DNA of 64,000 nucleotides from Falsiroseomonas ponticola. GTDB lineage: Bacteria > Pseudomonadota > Alphaproteobacteria > Acetobacterales > Acetobacteraceae. Position numbers and translations under genes: made by a program. This document shows positions 47,260 through 58,986 of this stretch, one piece after another. The notes under the pieces were generated by a model, which was not told the origin of the DNA, did not search any database, and saw only the letters and a list, made by a program, of their open reading frames with translations. Position 1 is the stretch's first letter. The number at the start of each line of letters is the position of its first letter. Location of the stretch: positions 310,001 through 374,000 of the forward strand of contig NZ_JAERQN010000004.1 in the NCBI RefSeq assembly GCF_016805305.1. Direction: 5' to 3'.

Positions 47260-49362
47260 ATGGGATTCTTCGGAGGCAGCGCGGATGCCGCGCTGGTATC
47301 GGCGATCGAACGGTCGCAGGCCGTCGTTGAATTCTCGCCCGCCGGCCGCGTGCTTCGCGGCAACGCCCTGTTCCTCCGCGCCATGGGGTATGAGGCGAAG
47401 GAGGTGGTGGGCCAGCCGCACGCGATGTTCATGCCGCCGGAGGACCGCGACGGCGCCGCCTATCGCGCCTTCTGGGCGGCGCTGCGCCGCGGCGAACACC
47501 AGGGCGGGGAGTTCCGCCGCATCGCCAAGGGCGGCCGCGAGGTCTGGCTGCAGGCCACCTACACGCCGATCCTCGGCCTCGGCCGGCGCGTCACCCGCGT
47601 GGTGAAGTTCGCCACCGACGTGACGGAAGCCAAGCGCAAGGCGGCCAGCGATGCCGGCCACATCGCCGCCATCCACCGAGTCCAGGGCGTGGTCGAATTC
47701 GCGCTGGATGGCACGATCCTCGATGCCAACGCCAATTTCCTCGCGGCGATGGGCTACGGGATCGAGGAGGTGCGCGGCCGCCACCACCGCCTCTTCATGC
47801 GGGATGGCGAACACCAGGCGCCGGACTACGCTGCCTTCTGGGCCGCGCTGCGCCAGGGGGAGGTCCGGGCCGGGGAGTTCATGCGACTGGCCAAGGGCGG
47901 GCGGGAGGTCTGGATCCAGGCCAGCTACAACCCGGTACTGGACCCGGCCGGCCGGCCCGTGAAGGTCGTGAAGTTCGCCACCGACATCACCGCCGCGAAG
48001 CGCCAGGCGGCGGATGACGCGGCCCAGATCGCCGCCATCAACCGCGCCCAGGGCGTCATCCAGTTCGCGCTGGATGGCACCATCCTCGCCGCCAACGCCA
48101 ACTTCCTCTCCGCCACCGGCTATGAGGCGGAGGAGATCGTGGGCCGCCACCACAGCCTGCTGATGCCGCCCGGAGAAGCCGGGACAGAGGCCTATCGCGC
48201 GCTGTGGCAGGCACTCGCCCGGGGCGAGGTGCGCGCGGGCGAGTTCCGCCGCCACGGCAAGGGCGGGCGGGAGATCTGGCTGCACGCCACCTACAACCCG
48301 GTCTTCGACCCCGCCGGGCGCGTGACCAAGGTCGTGAAGTTCGCCACCGACATCACGGAGGAGATGCAGCGCCGGCGCCTCTTCGCGCTGCTTTCGCTGG
48401 TGACGGACGAAACCGACAACAGCGTCATCATCTGCGATGCCGCCGGGCGCATCGAATACGTCAACCGCGGCTTCAGCCGGATGACGGGCTACGCGCCGGC
48501 GGATGCGCTGGGCCGCAAGCCCGGCGACTTCCTCCAGGGCCCGCAGACGGACAAGGCGACGGTGGCGCGCATCCGCGACCGGCTGCGGGAAGGCGTGCCG
48601 ATCTACGAGGAGATCCTGAACTACAGCCGCGCGAAGGAACCCTACTGGATCTCGCTGGCCATCAACCCGATCCGCGACACGGCGGGCCGGCTGCAGCGCT
48701 ACGTCTCCGTCCAGGCCAACATCACCGCGACGAAGCAGCGCGGCCTGGAAGCCGCCGCCAAGCTGGACGCGATCGACCGGTCCAACATCGTCATGGAATG
48801 GGATGGCGATCGCCGCCTGGTGCGGGTGAACGACGCCGCCCTCGCCGCCCTCGGCCATGCGACGGAGCAGGAGGCGCTGCGCGCGCCCGACCTGGCCCAT
48901 GACCGGGTCTTCGACGAAGCGCAGCGCGCCCGCCTGGCGAAGGGGGAGGCGCTGGCCCTGGCCGTGCAGCTGCGCCATGCCGAGGGCGCCGCGATCCACC
49001 TCTCCGCCACGGTCCAGCCGCTGCTGGGTGTGGAGGGACGGCAGGTGCGCACCGTGCTCTACGCCGCCGACGTCTCCGCCCGCCGCAAGGCGGTGCGGGA
49101 GACGGAGCGCGTGATGACGGAGGTGCTGGACCGCATCAATCGCGTCGCGACGGAGATCGGCGGCCTCTCCGCCCAGACCAACCTCCTCGCCCTCAACGCC
49201 ACGATCGAGGCCGCGCGTGCCGGGGAAGCGGGCAAGGGCTTCGCCGTGGTGGCGGCGGAGGTGAAGACGCTGGCGGCGCGATCCGCCACCGCGACGGGGG
49301 AGATCTCCGCCCTCGTCTCCGACACCCGCAGCCGGATCGAGGACCTGATCGGGATGGCCTGA
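47260..49362 (+). CDS. Soluble five-PAS methyl-accepting chemotaxis-like protein with a very short signalling tip
   Basis: The protein has 700 residues and no membrane helix. Three closely similar PAS domains (about 14-130, 136-252, 258-374), each with an FxxDGTIxxANANFL-like start and a WxxATYNPVxDPAGR-like strand, are followed by a different PAS (about 380-500, [19 protein letters not shown]) and a fifth (about 505-615). The C-terminal 75 residues hold only the receptor tip ([20 protein letters not shown] and [16 protein letters not shown]). Methylation helices and HAMP are missing. PAS 1-3 could bind heme, FAD or small ligands. Likely a cytoplasmic sensor for a chemotaxis-type pathway. Confidence 0.93.
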   Translation: MGFFGGSADAALVSAIERSQAVVEFSPAGRVLRGNALFLRAMGYEAKEVVGQPHAMFMPPEDRDGAAYRAFWAALRRGEHQGGEFRRIAKGGREVWLQATYTPILGLGRRVTRVVKFATDVTEAKRKAASDAGHIAAIHRVQGVVEFALDGTILDANANFLAAMGYGIEEVRGRHHRLFMRDGEHQAPDYAAFWAALRQGEVRAGEFMRLAKGGREVWIQASYNPVLDPAGRPVKVVKFATDITAAKRQAADDAAQIAAINRAQGVIQFALDGTILAANANFLSATGYEAEEIVGRHHSLLMPPGEAGTEAYRALWQALARGEVRAGEFRRHGKGGREIWLHATYNPVFDPAGRVTKVVKFATDITEEMQRRRLFALLSLVTDETDNSVIICDAAGRIEYVNRGFSRMTGYAPADALGRKPGDFLQGPQTDKATVARIRDRLREGVPIYEEILNYSRAKEPYWISLAINPIRDTAGRLQRYVSVQANITATKQRGLEAAAKLDAIDRSNIVMEWDGDRRLVRVNDAALAALGHATEQEALRAPDLAHDRVFDEAQRARLAKGEALALAVQLRHAEGAAIHLSATVQPLLGVEGRQVRTVLYAADVSARRKAVRETERVMTEVLDRINRVATEIGGLSAQTNLLALNATIEAARAGEAGKGFAVVAAEVKTLAARSATATGEISALVSDTRSRIEDLIGMA

Positions 49363-49365
49363 GGC

Positions 49366-52209
49366 CTACCCCCGCTCCGCCCGCCAGCGGGCCCAGGCCG
49401 CCGTCTCCGGCAGGGCGCGCGGGCCATCGGCCGGGCCGGTCAGGCGCAGGCCGAGGTCCGGCGCCTCCGGCGCCGCGGGCCGGGACAGGATCTGCAGGTC
49501 GAGCGCCCCGCGCGCCAGGTCGATCTCGCCCCCGATGGTCGCGGTGGCCCCGCCTTCCGCGGCCAGCCGCGCCTCCTCCAGCCGCAGCCGCCCGGCCAGC
49601 AGCCGGCCCGTCGCATCCAGCCGGTCGAAGGCGGTCGCGCCATCCAGCAGGGCGCGCCGCGTGCCGCGTTCCGCCGCGACCGCATCGGGCAGCGCCGTCG
49701 CCTGCGCCGCCGCCGCCAGGTCGAACCCCGCCACCACCCCGTCCCGCAGCCCGACCCCGACCCGCCCGGCCAGCGTGCCGAGCAGGGCCGAGGGCGAATG
49801 GCCGCTGGCGGAGACGGCGAAGACCGTGTCGCCGCGACCGGCAGTCAGGTCGATGGGCACGGCGAAGAGGGGTGCCGCGATGCTGGCGCCCGTCAGCCGC
49901 CCCTCCACCGCCAGGCGCGGCGGGGCCTGGCGATCCAGGTCGAGCGTCGCCAGCGCCTCCAGCTCCCCGCCCGCCAGGCGGGCCCGCGCGCCCTCCAGCC
50001 GCAGCCTTCCCTCGGCCAGCTTCAGCGTCGCGGCCGCCTGTTCGGCGACGACGCCCGCGACCTCGAGCCGCGCAGCCTCCAGCGCCAGCTCGGCATCGAT
50101 CCCGGCCAGCGCCTCCAGCCCCAGCGGGTCTGCGCTGCGCCAGCCCGCGAAGGGCAGCGGCAGGCGTTCAGCGGCCAAGCGCCCGGTCAGGCGCGGCCGG
50201 CCGCCCAGCGCCAGGGCCAGGCCGCCCCGGGCGCGCAGCCCGCCCGCCACAAGCTCGAAGCTCTCCGCCGCGATCCCCTGCGGCCCGCCGGCCAGCGCGG
50301 CGATGAGGGAGAAGGACCCCTCCCCCAGCCAGGCCCCGGCATCGCTGCGGAAGGCCTCCGCCAGCAGCCGCGGCGCGCCGGGGTGGCGCAGCGTGACGCT
50401 GGCGCTGCCCCGGCGCTGCGGCAGGTCCAGCGTGCCGGAGGCTTCGAGCCGAAGCTCCCCCATCTCCGCCCCGCCGCGCAGCGCCAGCGCATCCAGCGTG
50501 CCGCCGCCGGTCAGGCGCAGCGCCAGCGGCATGCCCGCGATCGCGGTGCGGTCCGGCCATTCCCCCGGCACCAGCGCCAGCAGGCCGCGGCCGGAGGAGC
50601 CGCTCGCCTCCACCGTCAGGTCCTGGAGTCGCAGCTGGGGGGCCAGGGTGAGGACGCCGGAGGCGGTGACATCGGTTTCCGCCAGCCGGCCGGACAGGCG
50701 CCGCAGCGTCATCCGGCCATTCTCCAGCGCGCCGTCCAGGGAGGCCCGCTCCATCACCGCGCCGCCCAGCGTGACGCGGTCCGCCGCCAGGCGCAGGTTG
50801 AGATCGACGGGGCCGAGCGCGCGGCCCGCCTGCACCGGATCGAAGCCCTGCGGCAGCCAGCGCGCGAGGTCGAGGCGATCCAGCGTCAGCCCGATGCCCA
50901 GCGCCGGCCGCGCGCCATGCCGCAGCACGCCGGCGCCGGAGAGGCGCAGGTCGCCGATCGTCGCCGCCAGTTCGGGGATGGCGGCCTGCGCATCCTCCAG
51001 CACCAGGCGGAAGCGCCCCTCCCCCCGCCGCAGCAGGGACGGGTCCAGCTCCTCCACCGGCAGGCCGATGGCGCCGAGGCTGGTGCGCATGTCGGGCCCG
51101 GCGAAGCGGGCGCGGATCTCGAGCCGCCCGCCCGCCGTGGCGCCGGCGAACTCCAGCTCCGCCTCCCCGGGCAGCAGGACGGAGACGTCGGTCAGCGTCA
51201 GGCGCCCATCCTCCAGGAAGGCGGCGCCGCGGATGCGCCGCAGCGCGACACCCTGGAAGCTGCCGGCCTCCGCCGAGAGGTCGAGCGCCATGGGTACCGG
51301 CCGCGCCGCGCCCTGCCGCAGCGCCGCCACCCAGCCATCCAGGTCCAGCCGGCTGGCCACCAGCGCCACATCGAGCCGCGGCGCGGGCAGCAGGCGCAGC
51401 GCCACGGATCCGCGCGCCGGAACGCCGCCGACATCCAGCACCAGCTGGTCGGCCGCGATCAGCTCGGCCGAGGCATTGAGCCGCCCCGCGAGGCGGAACG
51501 GCAGGGCGGGCCCGGCCAGCAGGGCGGAGAGGTCCGGCCCGCGCGCCTCCACGCTGCCCTCGAACCCCGCGCCGGGCACCAGCACGCCGCGCGCCGTGCC
51601 GCTGGCTTCCGGCAGGGTCAGGGAGAGTTCGAGGGTCGCGACCCCGTCCCAGCCCGGCCGTCCCAGCGTGCCGGCGAAGCGCGCGGCGCGGCCCGCCCAG
51701 GTGAAGGTACCCGATGATTCGATCGCCTGCGCCAGGCCGGCGGAGGTCAGGCGGGCCGTCAGCCCCTCCAGCACCGCGTCGCCGATGCGCACCCGGCTGT
51801 TCTCCACCCGCGCATCCAACTCCGTGATCCAGGCGGGGGGCCGCAGCGCCAGCAGCGCGCCGGGCGGCCAGGGCAGCGTCAGCTCCGCGCCGACCAGCGC
51901 GATCTCCCGCGGGGCGAGGCGCCCGGCGAGCAGCGCCGCGAGGTCGAGCCGCACGCGCAGCAGCTGCGCGGTGACGCTGAATTCCTCCCCGGGATCGCCG
52001 ATGGCGACGCCGCCGGCGCGCACCATGGGCTGGGGCAGCAGCAGCAGCTCGACCGGCCCGTTGAGCGTGACGGCGCGGCCCAGGCGGTCACTCGCCAGTT
52101 CCGCCAGCCGGCCGCGCCACGGCTCCCAATCCACCAGGCGCGGGCCGAGCCAGAGGCCCAGCCCGGCCAGCAGCAGAAGGGAGGTCAGCGCGGCGGCAAG
52201 GCGCTTCAT
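49366..52209 (-). CDS. AsmA-family envelope protein
   Basis: The protein has 947 residues. An N-terminal membrane anchor ([20 protein letters not shown]) precedes the AsmA N-terminal region ([35 protein letters not shown]) and a long beta-rich repeat part ending in an AsmA-2-like domain (about 780-930). Such proteins resemble bridge-like lipid transfer proteins between the two membranes. Its ATG overlaps the stop of the oxoprolinase gene (ATGA), an odd partner. Confidence 0.88.
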   Translation of the reverse strand: MKRLAAALTSLLLLAGLGLWLGPRLVDWEPWRGRLAELASDRLGRAVTLNGPVELLLLPQPMVRAGGVAIGDPGEEFSVTAQLLRVRLDLAALLAGRLAPREIALVGAELTLPWPPGALLALRPPAWITELDARVENSRVRIGDAVLEGLTARLTSAGLAQAIESSGTFTWAGRAARFAGTLGRPGWDGVATLELSLTLPEASGTARGVLVPGAGFEGSVEARGPDLSALLAGPALPFRLAGRLNASAELIAADQLVLDVGGVPARGSVALRLLPAPRLDVALVASRLDLDGWVAALRQGAARPVPMALDLSAEAGSFQGVALRRIRGAAFLEDGRLTLTDVSVLLPGEAELEFAGATAGGRLEIRARFAGPDMRTSLGAIGLPVEELDPSLLRRGEGRFRLVLEDAQAAIPELAATIGDLRLSGAGVLRHGARPALGIGLTLDRLDLARWLPQGFDPVQAGRALGPVDLNLRLAADRVTLGGAVMERASLDGALENGRMTLRRLSGRLAETDVTASGVLTLAPQLRLQDLTVEASGSSGRGLLALVPGEWPDRTAIAGMPLALRLTGGGTLDALALRGGAEMGELRLEASGTLDLPQRRGSASVTLRHPGAPRLLAEAFRSDAGAWLGEGSFSLIAALAGGPQGIAAESFELVAGGLRARGGLALALGGRPRLTGRLAAERLPLPFAGWRSADPLGLEALAGIDAELALEAARLEVAGVVAEQAAATLKLAEGRLRLEGARARLAGGELEALATLDLDRQAPPRLAVEGRLTGASIAAPLFAVPIDLTAGRGDTVFAVSASGHSPSALLGTLAGRVGVGLRDGVVAGFDLAAAAQATALPDAVAAERGTRRALLDGATAFDRLDATGRLLAGRLRLEEARLAAEGGATATIGGEIDLARGALDLQILSRPAAPEAPDLGLRLTGPADGPRALPETAAWARWRAERG

Positions 52210-55200
52210 CCGGCGGCCGGCGCGCCCCAGCCGCCGCCGCCCGGCGTCTCCAGCGCCAGCACGTCACCGGGCTGCAGCGCGGCGCGGTCGCAGCCCTGCA
52301 TGGCGTGGATGCTGCCATCCACGCGTTCCACCCATTGCCGCCCGGGCGCGCCGGGCTGCCCGCCCCGCAGGCCATGCGGCGCGACGCGGCGGCGGGAGGC
52401 GACGATCACCGCCTCCATCGGGCGCAGGAAGCGGATGCGACGGCGGCTGCCATCCCCGCCCGGGAAGGCACCGGCGCCGCCGGAGCCGCGGCGGATGGAG
52501 AATTCCTCGAGCCGCACGGGATAGCGGAGTTCCAGCACCTCGGGGTCCGTCATGCGCGTGTTGGTCATGTGCGTCTGCACCGCGGCGGTGCCCGGGAAGC
52601 CGGGGCCGGCACCGGTGCCGCCGCAGACCGTTTCGTAATATTGGTAAACCGCGTCCCCGAACAGCAGGTTGTTCATCGTCGCCTGGGCGGAGGCGCAGGC
52701 GCCGAGCGCCGCCAGCAGCGCGTTGCAGGTCATCTGGCTGACCTCCGTATTGCCGGCGACGACCGCGGCACCGGGGCGGGGCGAGAGGAACGTCCCTTCC
52801 GGCACCACGATGTCGAGCGGCACCAGGCAGCCATCGTTGAGGGGAATCTCGTCCCCCACCAGGCAGCGGAAGCAGTAGAGGACGACGGCGCGGCAGACCG
52901 CGGCGGGGGCGTTGAAATTGTCGGGACGCTGCGGGCCTGTGCCGGTGAAGTCGATGGTGGCGCGGCGGTTCGCGCGATCCACCCGCACCGAGACCTTGAG
53001 CGGCGTGCCGTCGTCGATCGTCGTCTCGAAGGCGCCGTCCTGCAGGCGGTCCAGCACGCCACGCACGGCGGCCTCCGCATTGTCCATCACATGCTTCATG
53101 TAGGCGCGGACGGTATCGAGCCCGTAGTCCCGCACCGCGCGCTGCAACTCCTGCACGCCCTTCTCATTCGCCGCGACCTGAGCGGTGATGTCGGCCACGT
53201 TCACGTCGGGGCTGCGGGCGGGGTAGCGGGCGGCGGCCAGCAGTCCGCGGAACTCGGCTTCCCGGAAGCGGCCCTGCGAGACCAGCAGGAAGTCGTCGAT
53301 GACGACGCCCTCCTCCTCCAGCGTCGCGGAGCCGGGGGGCGTGGAGCCGGGCGTCAGGCCGCCGATATCGGCGTGGTGGCCGCGCGAGCCCACGAAGAAG
53401 AGGATCTTCGTGCCGGCCTCATCGAAGACGGGGGTGATGACGGTCACATCCGGCAGGTGCGTGCCGCCATTGTAGGGGTTGTTCAGCGCGATCACGTCGC
53501 CCGGCCGCAGCGTGGCGCCGCGGGAGCGGATGACGGTGCGCACGCTTTCCCCCATCGCGCCGAGATGCACCGGGACATGCGGCGCATTGGCCACCAGGCG
53601 CCCGGCCTCATCGAAGATGGCGCAGGAGAAGTCGAGCCGTTCCTTGATGTTGACGCTGAGGGAGGTGTTCTGGAGGACGGCGCCGGTCTGCTCGGCGATC
53701 GACATGAAGAGGTTGTTGAACAGCTCCAGCATCACGGGATCGACGCGCGTGGCATCCGCCACGCGCGCGGCCTCCCGCTGCTCCGTCCGGCGCAGCACCA
53801 GGTGGTTCCGGGGCGTGACCTCCGCGGTCCAGCCGGGCTCGACCACCGTGGTCGCGATGGCTTCCCGGATCAGGGCGGGGCCGGCGATGCGGTCGCCGGC
53901 GCGCAGCGCGTCGCGGTCCAGCACCGGCGCCTGCCGCAGGGCGCCCGCGGTGAAGACCTGGGCGGTGGCGAGGCGCGGCAGGTCCTGCCCGGCGTCCCGC
54001 GGCGGCAGGGGCGCCTCCTCCACCGCTTCCCCGGGCGCGGTCACTTCGACGACGCAGGCTTCCACCACCACCGGGCGTTCCGGCGTGGCGAAGCCGAAGC
54101 GGCGGCGATGCGCTTCCGTGAAGGCAGCCAGCACCGTCGCGTGGTCGCCGAAGGGCACGGGCAGGAAGCTGTCGGTGCCGGCGTAGCGCAGGTGCAGGCG
54201 ATGCGCGGCGCGCAGCGCGCCGGCCGCGGCCCCCTGGCGCACCAGCTCCGCGCGGCCCGCTTCCTCCAGCGCATCGAGCCGCGCGGCGAGCTCGGCCATG
54301 GCATCGGGCGCCAGCGGGGCCTCGACGGCCGCTTCCCGGATCGCGCTCTGGTCCGCGAGGCCCATGCCATAGGCCGAGAGGACGCCGGCGAAGGGGTGGA
54401 TGAACACCGTCTCCATGCCGAGTTCGTCGGCCACCAGGCAGGCATGCTGGCCGCCGGCGCCACCGAAGCATTGCAGGGCGTAGCGGGTGACGTCGTGGCC
54501 CTTCTGGATGGAGACCTGCTTGATGGCGTTGGCCATGTTGGCGACGGCGACGCGCAGGAAGCCTTCCGCCACCGCATGCGGGTCCTGGGGCTGGCCGGTC
54601 GCGGCCTCGATCTCCGCCGCGAGCGCCTCGAATTTCTCGCGCACCACCCCGGCGTCCAGCGGCTGGTTGCCATCGGGGCCGAAGATGGCGGGGAACTGGG
54701 CGGGCTGGATCTTGCCGACCATGACGTTGGCGTCCGTCACCGTCAGCGGGCCGCCGCGGCGGTAGCAGGCGGGGCCCGGCACGGCGCCGGCGCTCTCCGG
54801 GCCGACGCGGAAGCGGGCGCCATCGAATTTGAGGATCGAGCCGCCGCCGGCGGCCACCGTGTTGATCGCCATCATCGGCGCGCGCATGCGCACGCCGGCC
54901 ACCTGCGTCTCGAAGGCGCGCTCGAACTCCCCGGCATAGAGCGCGACATCCGTGCTGGTGCCGCCCATGTCGAAGCCGATGATCTTCTCCAGCCCCGCCA
55001 TCGCCGCGGTGCGCGCGGCGCCGACGATGCCGCCGGCGGGGCCGGAGAGGATGGCGTCCTTGCCCTGGAAGGACCGCGCCTCCGCCAGCCCGCCGGAGGA
55101 TTGCATGAAGTAGAGCCTGACGCCCGGCAGCTCCCCGGCCACCTGGTCCACGTAGCGGCGGAGGATCGGGGAGAGGTAGGCATCCACCACCGTCGTATCC

Positions 55201-55814
55201 GCGCGGGGCACGATGCGCGGCAGGGGAGAGGCCTCGTGGGAGAGGCTCACCTGGGTGAAGCCGGCCTCCCGCGCCAGCTCGCCGACGCGCTTCTCATGCG
55301 CGGGATGCGCCCAGGCATGCATGAAGGCGATGGCGACGGCGCGGATGCCATCTTCATGGGCGGCGGAGAGCGCGGCACGGGCGGCGGCTTCGTCCAGGGG
55401 CTCGATCTCCGTGCCATCCACGGCGATGCGCCCGCCCACTTCCGCCACGCGTTCCTGCAGCAGGTCCGGCAGCCGCACCTGCAGGTCGAACAGCCGGGGG
55501 CGGGCCTGGTTGCCGATGCGCGTCATGTCCGCGAAGCCGCGATTGACCAGCAGCAGCACGCGTTCGCCCTTGCGTTCCAGCAGCGCGTTGGTGGCGACGG
55601 TGGTGCCCATCTTCACCGCATCGACCAGCCCGGGCGGGATGGCGGCGCCATCGGGCAGGCCGAGGCAGGCGCGGATGCCGGCCACCGCGGCATCCCGATA
55701 CCGGCCGGGATTCTCCGACAGCAGCTTGCGGGTTGTCAGGGTGCCGGCGGGATCACGCGCCACGATATCCGTGAAGGTGCCGCCGCGATCGATCCAGAAC
55801 TGCCAGCCACCCAT
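52206..55814 (-). CDS. 5-oxoprolinase / hydantoinase, fused A and B subunits
   Basis: The protein has 1202 residues from ATG 55814. The HyuA half (about 1-680) opens [19 protein letters not shown] and has an ASKHA nucleotide fold ([17 protein letters not shown]). The HyuB half (about 690-1195) contains [20 protein letters not shown] and [17 protein letters not shown]. This one-chain arrangement is that of ATP-dependent 5-oxoprolinase, which opens oxoproline to glutamate; other substrates such as hydantoins are possible. A MarR-like regulator is divergent, with a candidate operator between. Confidence 0.93.
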   Translation of the reverse strand: MGGWQFWIDRGGTFTDIVARDPAGTLTTRKLLSENPGRYRDAAVAGIRACLGLPDGAAIPPGLVDAVKMGTTVATNALLERKGERVLLLVNRGFADMTRIGNQARPRLFDLQVRLPDLLQERVAEVGGRIAVDGTEIEPLDEAAARAALSAAHEDGIRAVAIAFMHAWAHPAHEKRVGELAREAGFTQVSLSHEASPLPRIVPRADTTVVDAYLSPILRRYVDQVAGELPGVRLYFMQSSGGLAEARSFQGKDAILSGPAGGIVGAARTAAMAGLEKIIGFDMGGTSTDVALYAGEFERAFETQVAGVRMRAPMMAINTVAAGGGSILKFDGARFRVGPESAGAVPGPACYRRGGPLTVTDANVMVGKIQPAQFPAIFGPDGNQPLDAGVVREKFEALAAEIEAATGQPQDPHAVAEGFLRVAVANMANAIKQVSIQKGHDVTRYALQCFGGAGGQHACLVADELGMETVFIHPFAGVLSAYGMGLADQSAIREAAVEAPLAPDAMAELAARLDALEEAGRAELVRQGAAAGALRAAHRLHLRYAGTDSFLPVPFGDHATVLAAFTEAHRRRFGFATPERPVVVEACVVEVTAPGEAVEEAPLPPRDAGQDLPRLATAQVFTAGALRQAPVLDRDALRAGDRIAGPALIREAIATTVVEPGWTAEVTPRNHLVLRRTEQREAARVADATRVDPVMLELFNNLFMSIAEQTGAVLQNTSLSVNIKERLDFSCAIFDEAGRLVANAPHVPVHLGAMGESVRTVIRSRGATLRPGDVIALNNPYNGGTHLPDVTVITPVFDEAGTKILFFVGSRGHHADIGGLTPGSTPPGSATLEEEGVVIDDFLLVSQGRFREAEFRGLLAAARYPARSPDVNVADITAQVAANEKGVQELQRAVRDYGLDTVRAYMKHVMDNAEAAVRGVLDRLQDGAFETTIDDGTPLKVSVRVDRANRRATIDFTGTGPQRPDNFNAPAAVCRAVVLYCFRCLVGDEIPLNDGCLVPLDIVVPEGTFLSPRPGAAVVAGNTEVSQMTCNALLAALGACASAQATMNNLLFGDAVYQYYETVCGGTGAGPGFPGTAAVQTHMTNTRMTDPEVLELRYPVRLEEFSIRRGSGGAGAFPGGDGSRRRIRFLRPMEAVIVASRRRVAPHGLRGGQPGAPGRQWVERVDGSIHAMQGCDRAALQPGDVLALETPGGGGWGAPAAG

Positions 55815-55887
55815 CGCGCATCCCCTTTGGCCGTTGATCACACCCCGGCAGCGGCCGCGCAAGGCCGGCCGGGCGATGCGGGCTTCA

Positions 55888-55913
55888 TTGACAATTCGTC
55901 GATAAATCGTCAA
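55888..55913. promoter_or_regulatory. Candidate operator between oxoprolinase and MarR-like genes
   Basis: A 26-base imperfect palindrome has perfect outer arms TTGAC (55888-55892) and GTCAA (55909-55913) and further inner matches around TCGA. It is in the AT-rich part of the 128-base divergent gap, where a MarR-type dimer would be expected to bind and control both genes. Confidence 0.5.
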
Positions 55914-55942
55914 CGTTTTTCCGAAGAGCAGGAGGACCGCCC

Positions 55943-56467
55943 ATGCCGAGTTCACGACGCGGGGAGCAGATCCCGGTGGTCTCTTCCGCCCATCTCGCGG
56001 CCGGGGCCTCCCCCGCCTTGTCGGAGGTGGAGTTCGGCCTGATCCTGGCCGGGCATGGCTTCGCCCGCTGGATGGTCCGCTGCATGGCGGCGGCGGGGCG
56101 GCCGGGCCTCTCCCCCACGGAAATTCTGGTGCTGCACACGGTCCGGCACCGCGACCGGCCGAAGCGCCTGGCCGACATCCTGCTGGTGCTGGACATCGAG
56201 GATACGCATGTCGCGACCTACGCCATCCGCAAGCTGGAGGAAGCCGGGCTGGTGACGACGGGCCGCGCGGGGAAGGAGAAGGTGGTGAGCGCGACGGAGG
56301 CCGGCAGCGCGCTCTGCGCCGCCTATGCCGGGGTGCGGGAACGGCTGCTGGCGGAACCGCTGCGGGGTTCCGGCCCCTCCGAGGAGCAGCTGTCGAGCGT
56401 GGCGCAGCTGCTGCGCGCCCTGTCCGGCTACTACGACCAGGCGGCGCGGGCGGCCGCGACGCTCTGA
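55943..56467 (+). CDS. MarR-like winged-helix transcriptional regulator
   Basis: The protein has 174 residues from ATG 55943 (AGGAGG upstream). The wHTH runs from about 60 to 130: [50 protein letters not shown]. The recognition helix segment is [20 protein letters not shown]. It is divergent from the oxoprolinase gene and probably controls it. Ligand unknown. Confidence 0.87.
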   Translation: MPSSRRGEQIPVVSSAHLAAGASPALSEVEFGLILAGHGFARWMVRCMAAAGRPGLSPTEILVLHTVRHRDRPKRLADILLVLDIEDTHVATYAIRKLEEAGLVTTGRAGKEKVVSATEAGSALCAAYAGVRERLLAEPLRGSGPSEEQLSSVAQLLRALSGYYDQAARAAATL

Positions 56468-56528
56468 CGGGGCCTGTGGCGCGCCGGGCAGCCGTGCTAG
56501 GACCGTCGCAGAGTTCATCGAGGCCGGC

Positions 56529-57302
56529 TTGAGCATCTGGGGCAAACTCATCGGCGGCGTGGCCGGCTTCGTCACCGGCGGGCCGCTTGGCGCCGTGGTC
56601 GGCGCGGCGCTGGGCCACGCGGCCGACAACGGCGTGATGCCGGGGCGGCAGATCGGGCCGGGGGCGGCGGACCTGGCCGCCTTCCTCGGCAACCGGGAAA
56701 CGCTGTTCGCCATCTCCGTGATCGTGCTCTCGGCCAAGCTCGCCAAGGCGGATGGGCCGGTGAAGCGGGAGGAGATCGACGCCTTCAAGGCGATGTTCCG
56801 CATCCCGCCCGAGAACCTGCGCGAGGTCGCGCAGATGTTCGACGAGGCGCGCAAGGATGCCGAGGGCTGGGAGCCCTTCGCGGAGCGCATGGGCGAGGCC
56901 TTCGCCGACAACCGCGCGCTGCTGGAGGATGTGCTGACGGCGCTGTTCCACATCGCCCGCGCCGATGGCCCCGTGACCAAGGGCGAGCTGCCGGTGCTGC
57001 AGGGCGTGCATCTGCGCTTCGGGCTGGACCACGGGGCGTGGGAACGCGCCAAGGGGGGCGGCCAGCCCGGCGGCGCGGCGCAGCGCGCCACCGAGGACCG
57101 GGACGCCTTCGCCGTGCTCGGCCTGACGCCCGCCGCGACGGATGAGGAAGTCCGCCAGGCCTGGCGCAAGCTGATGCGGGAGAACCATCCGGACGGCCTG
57201 GCCGCCCGCGGCGTGCCGCCCGAATTCGTGGACCGCGCGACGCGCAAGGTGGCGGAGATCAACGCCGCCTGGGACAAGATCAAGCGGCAGCGCGGCCTGT
57301 AG
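56529..57302 (+). CDS. DjlA-like TerB-DnaJ co-chaperone
   Basis: The protein has 257 residues from TTG 56529, with GAGG upstream; no ATG fits the family start. A Gly-rich hydrophobic N-terminus ([23 protein letters not shown]) is followed by a TerB-like domain (about 50-165, with [21 protein letters not shown] and [17 protein letters not shown]) and a J domain at the end ([20 protein letters not shown]) with the HPD motif in RENHPDG. DjlA proteins stimulate DnaK at the membrane. Confidence 0.9.
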   Translation: MSIWGKLIGGVAGFVTGGPLGAVVGAALGHAADNGVMPGRQIGPGAADLAAFLGNRETLFAISVIVLSAKLAKADGPVKREEIDAFKAMFRIPPENLREVAQMFDEARKDAEGWEPFAERMGEAFADNRALLEDVLTALFHIARADGPVTKGELPVLQGVHLRFGLDHGAWERAKGGGQPGGAAQRATEDRDAFAVLGLTPAATDEEVRQAWRKLMRENHPDGLAARGVPPEFVDRATRKVAEINAAWDKIKRQRGL

Positions 57303-57318
57303 GAAGCGGCTTCGGACC

Positions 57319-57993
57319 ATGCGCATCCGCGACCTGCCAAGCCCGAACCAGGATGACCGCCCGGCGGGCCAGGCGATCGACATGCTGGTGCTGCACTACA
57401 CCGGGATGGAAAGCGGCCAGGCCGCGATCGACCGGCTGCGCGATCCCCTCGCCGCCGTCTCCTCCCATTATGTGGTGGAGGAGGATGGCACCGTCTTCCG
57501 CCTGGTGGAGGAGGAGCGGCGGGCCTGGCATGCCGGCATCTCCCACTGGCGGGGCGCCAGCGGGCTGAACGGCCGCAGCATCGGGATCGAGATCGTCAAT
57601 CCCGGCCATGAATTCGGCTACCGCCCCTTCCCCGCCCTGCAGATGGCGGCGGTCTGCGACCTCTGCCTCGATATCCTGGCGCGGCATCCGATCGCGGCGC
57701 GGGACGTGGTGGCGCATTCGGACGTGGCGCCGGACCGGAAGGAGGATCCGGGGGAGCTGTTCGACTGGCAGGGCCTGGCGGCGAATGGCGTCGGGCTGTG
57801 GCCGGGCAACGCGGCGCCGCAGGCCAAGGGCGATGCGATCGAGCTGCTGGGCGCGATCGGATACCGGACGGACCTGCCTTTGCCCGTGCTGCTGCGCGCC
57901 TTCCAGCGGCATTGGCGACCCTCCCGCGTCGATGGGCAGCTGGATGGCGCGACGCTGAGGCGGCTGCGCACGGTCGCCGCGGCGGCGGGATGA
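57319..57993 (+). CDS. N-acetylmuramoyl-L-alanine amidase (AmiD/AmpD type)
   Basis: The protein has 224 residues. It is an Amidase_2 domain with zinc ligands in VLHYTGMES and [15 protein letters not shown] and the substrate loop [26 protein letters not shown]; a peptidoglycan-binding-like helical segment follows (about 165-220). No signal peptide, so it may act on recycled muropeptides in the cytoplasm like AmpD. Overlaps the next gene by four bases. Confidence 0.93.
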   Translation: MRIRDLPSPNQDDRPAGQAIDMLVLHYTGMESGQAAIDRLRDPLAAVSSHYVVEEDGTVFRLVEEERRAWHAGISHWRGASGLNGRSIGIEIVNPGHEFGYRPFPALQMAAVCDLCLDILARHPIAARDVVAHSDVAPDRKEDPGELFDWQGLAANGVGLWPGNAAPQAKGDAIELLGAIGYRTDLPLPVLLRAFQRHWRPSRVDGQLDGATLRRLRTVAAAAG

Positions 57994-58538
57994 GCGCGGC
58001 GCGCGTCGCCGCCATCCTGGCCGGCAGCGCGGCGCACCGGGATGCCTTGCAGGCCCTGGCGCTGGCGGGCCCGCGCGGCGCCTGGATCGGCGCCGGCTTC
58101 GTGCGCAACGCGGTGTGGGATGCGCTGGCGGGGCGGCGGCCGGAGGTCGCGACGCTTTCCGACATCGACGTGGTGCATTGGGACGATGCCGCCCCCGATG
58201 CGGCGTTCGAGGGCGCGTTGCGCGCGGCGCGGCCAGCGCTGCCCTGGTCGGTCACGCATCAGCGCGGCATGGCGGCGGCGAACGGCCATGCGGCGTATCG
58301 CGACGTCGCCGAGGCGCTGGCGCATTGGCCGGAGACGGCCACGGCGGTCGCCGCGCGGCTGGTGGCCGGCCGTGTGGAGGTGCTGGCGCCGCTCGGGCTC
58401 GATGACCTCATGGCGCTGGTGGTGCGGCCCGGGCCGGCCCATGCGGCGTGCCCGGCGGTGGTGCGGGCCAGGCTGCGGGCGAAGGATTGGACGGCACGCT
58501 GGCCCGGCTTGCGCATTATCGGCCTGGCGCACGATTGA
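57990..58538 (+). CDS. Nucleotidyltransferase-fold protein (NTP_transf_6)
   Basis: The protein has 182 residues. IGAGFVRNAVWDALAG and the acidic pair in TLSDIDVVHWD are the nucleotidyltransferase signature of the NTP_transf_6 (COG3575) group. The molecule it modifies is not known. Coupled to the amidase by an ATGA overlap and followed by the RNase P RNA gene. Confidence 0.88.
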   Translation: MSAARVAAILAGSAAHRDALQALALAGPRGAWIGAGFVRNAVWDALAGRRPEVATLSDIDVVHWDDAAPDAAFEGALRAARPALPWSVTHQRGMAAANGHAAYRDVAEALAHWPETATAVAARLVAGRVEVLAPLGLDDLMALVVRPGPAHAACPAVVRARLRAKDWTARWPGLRIIGLAHD

Positions 58539-58570
58539 CCGCGGGCGCCGGAAGCGCGAGAGGGAGCGCG

Positions 58571-58986
58571 GTGCCGGGTGGCTGGGCGACCGCTGGCGCC
58601 GGAGAGATCCGGTGCTGGAGGAAAGTCCGGGCTCCACGGGAATACGGTGCCGGTCAACGACCGGCGGGGGTCAAACCCCAGGGAAAGTGCCACAGAAAGC
58701 AAACCGCCGCGGCGTGGCGACACCCCGCGGCAAGGGTGAAAGGGTGGGGTAAGAGCCCACCGCATCCACGGCAACGTGGATGGCATGGTAAACCCCACCG
58801 GGAGCAAGGCCGAATAGGGGTGGCCGGCAGTGCGGCGCGGGGTTCGCCCCCGTCGCGGATGCAGGGGCGTTCCCGCCCCGCCGCCCGGGTTGGCCGCGAG
58901 AAGCCTGCGGCGACGCAGGCTCCAGAGGAATGGTCGTCCACTGCCTTCGGGCGGGGACAGAACCCGGCTTACAGGCCACCCGGCAC
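58571..58986 (+). ncRNA. rnpB: RNase P RNA, type A
   Basis: Helix P1 is formed by GTGCCGGGTGGC (58571-58582) and GCCACCCGGCAC (58975-58986), a perfect 12-bp pairing. Universal core sequences are GAGGAAAGTCCGGGCTCC from 58618 and ACAGAACCCGGCTTAC at 58957-58972. The length, about 416 bases, fits the ancestral A type. It is the catalytic RNA that trims tRNA 5' ends. Confidence 0.97.

Noticed and set aside
45286..48999. A minus-strand open frame of over 1200 codons
   Set aside because: It lies opposite the VOC, fumC, RHH and five-PAS genes and mirrors their codon pattern. No signature or ribosome-binding site supports it.
49535..52741. A plus-strand open frame of over 1000 codons rich in Ser, Arg and Pro
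   Set aside because: It is the antisense shadow of the AsmA gene and the end of the oxoprolinase gene, with the amino-acid mix expected from reversed high-GC codons.
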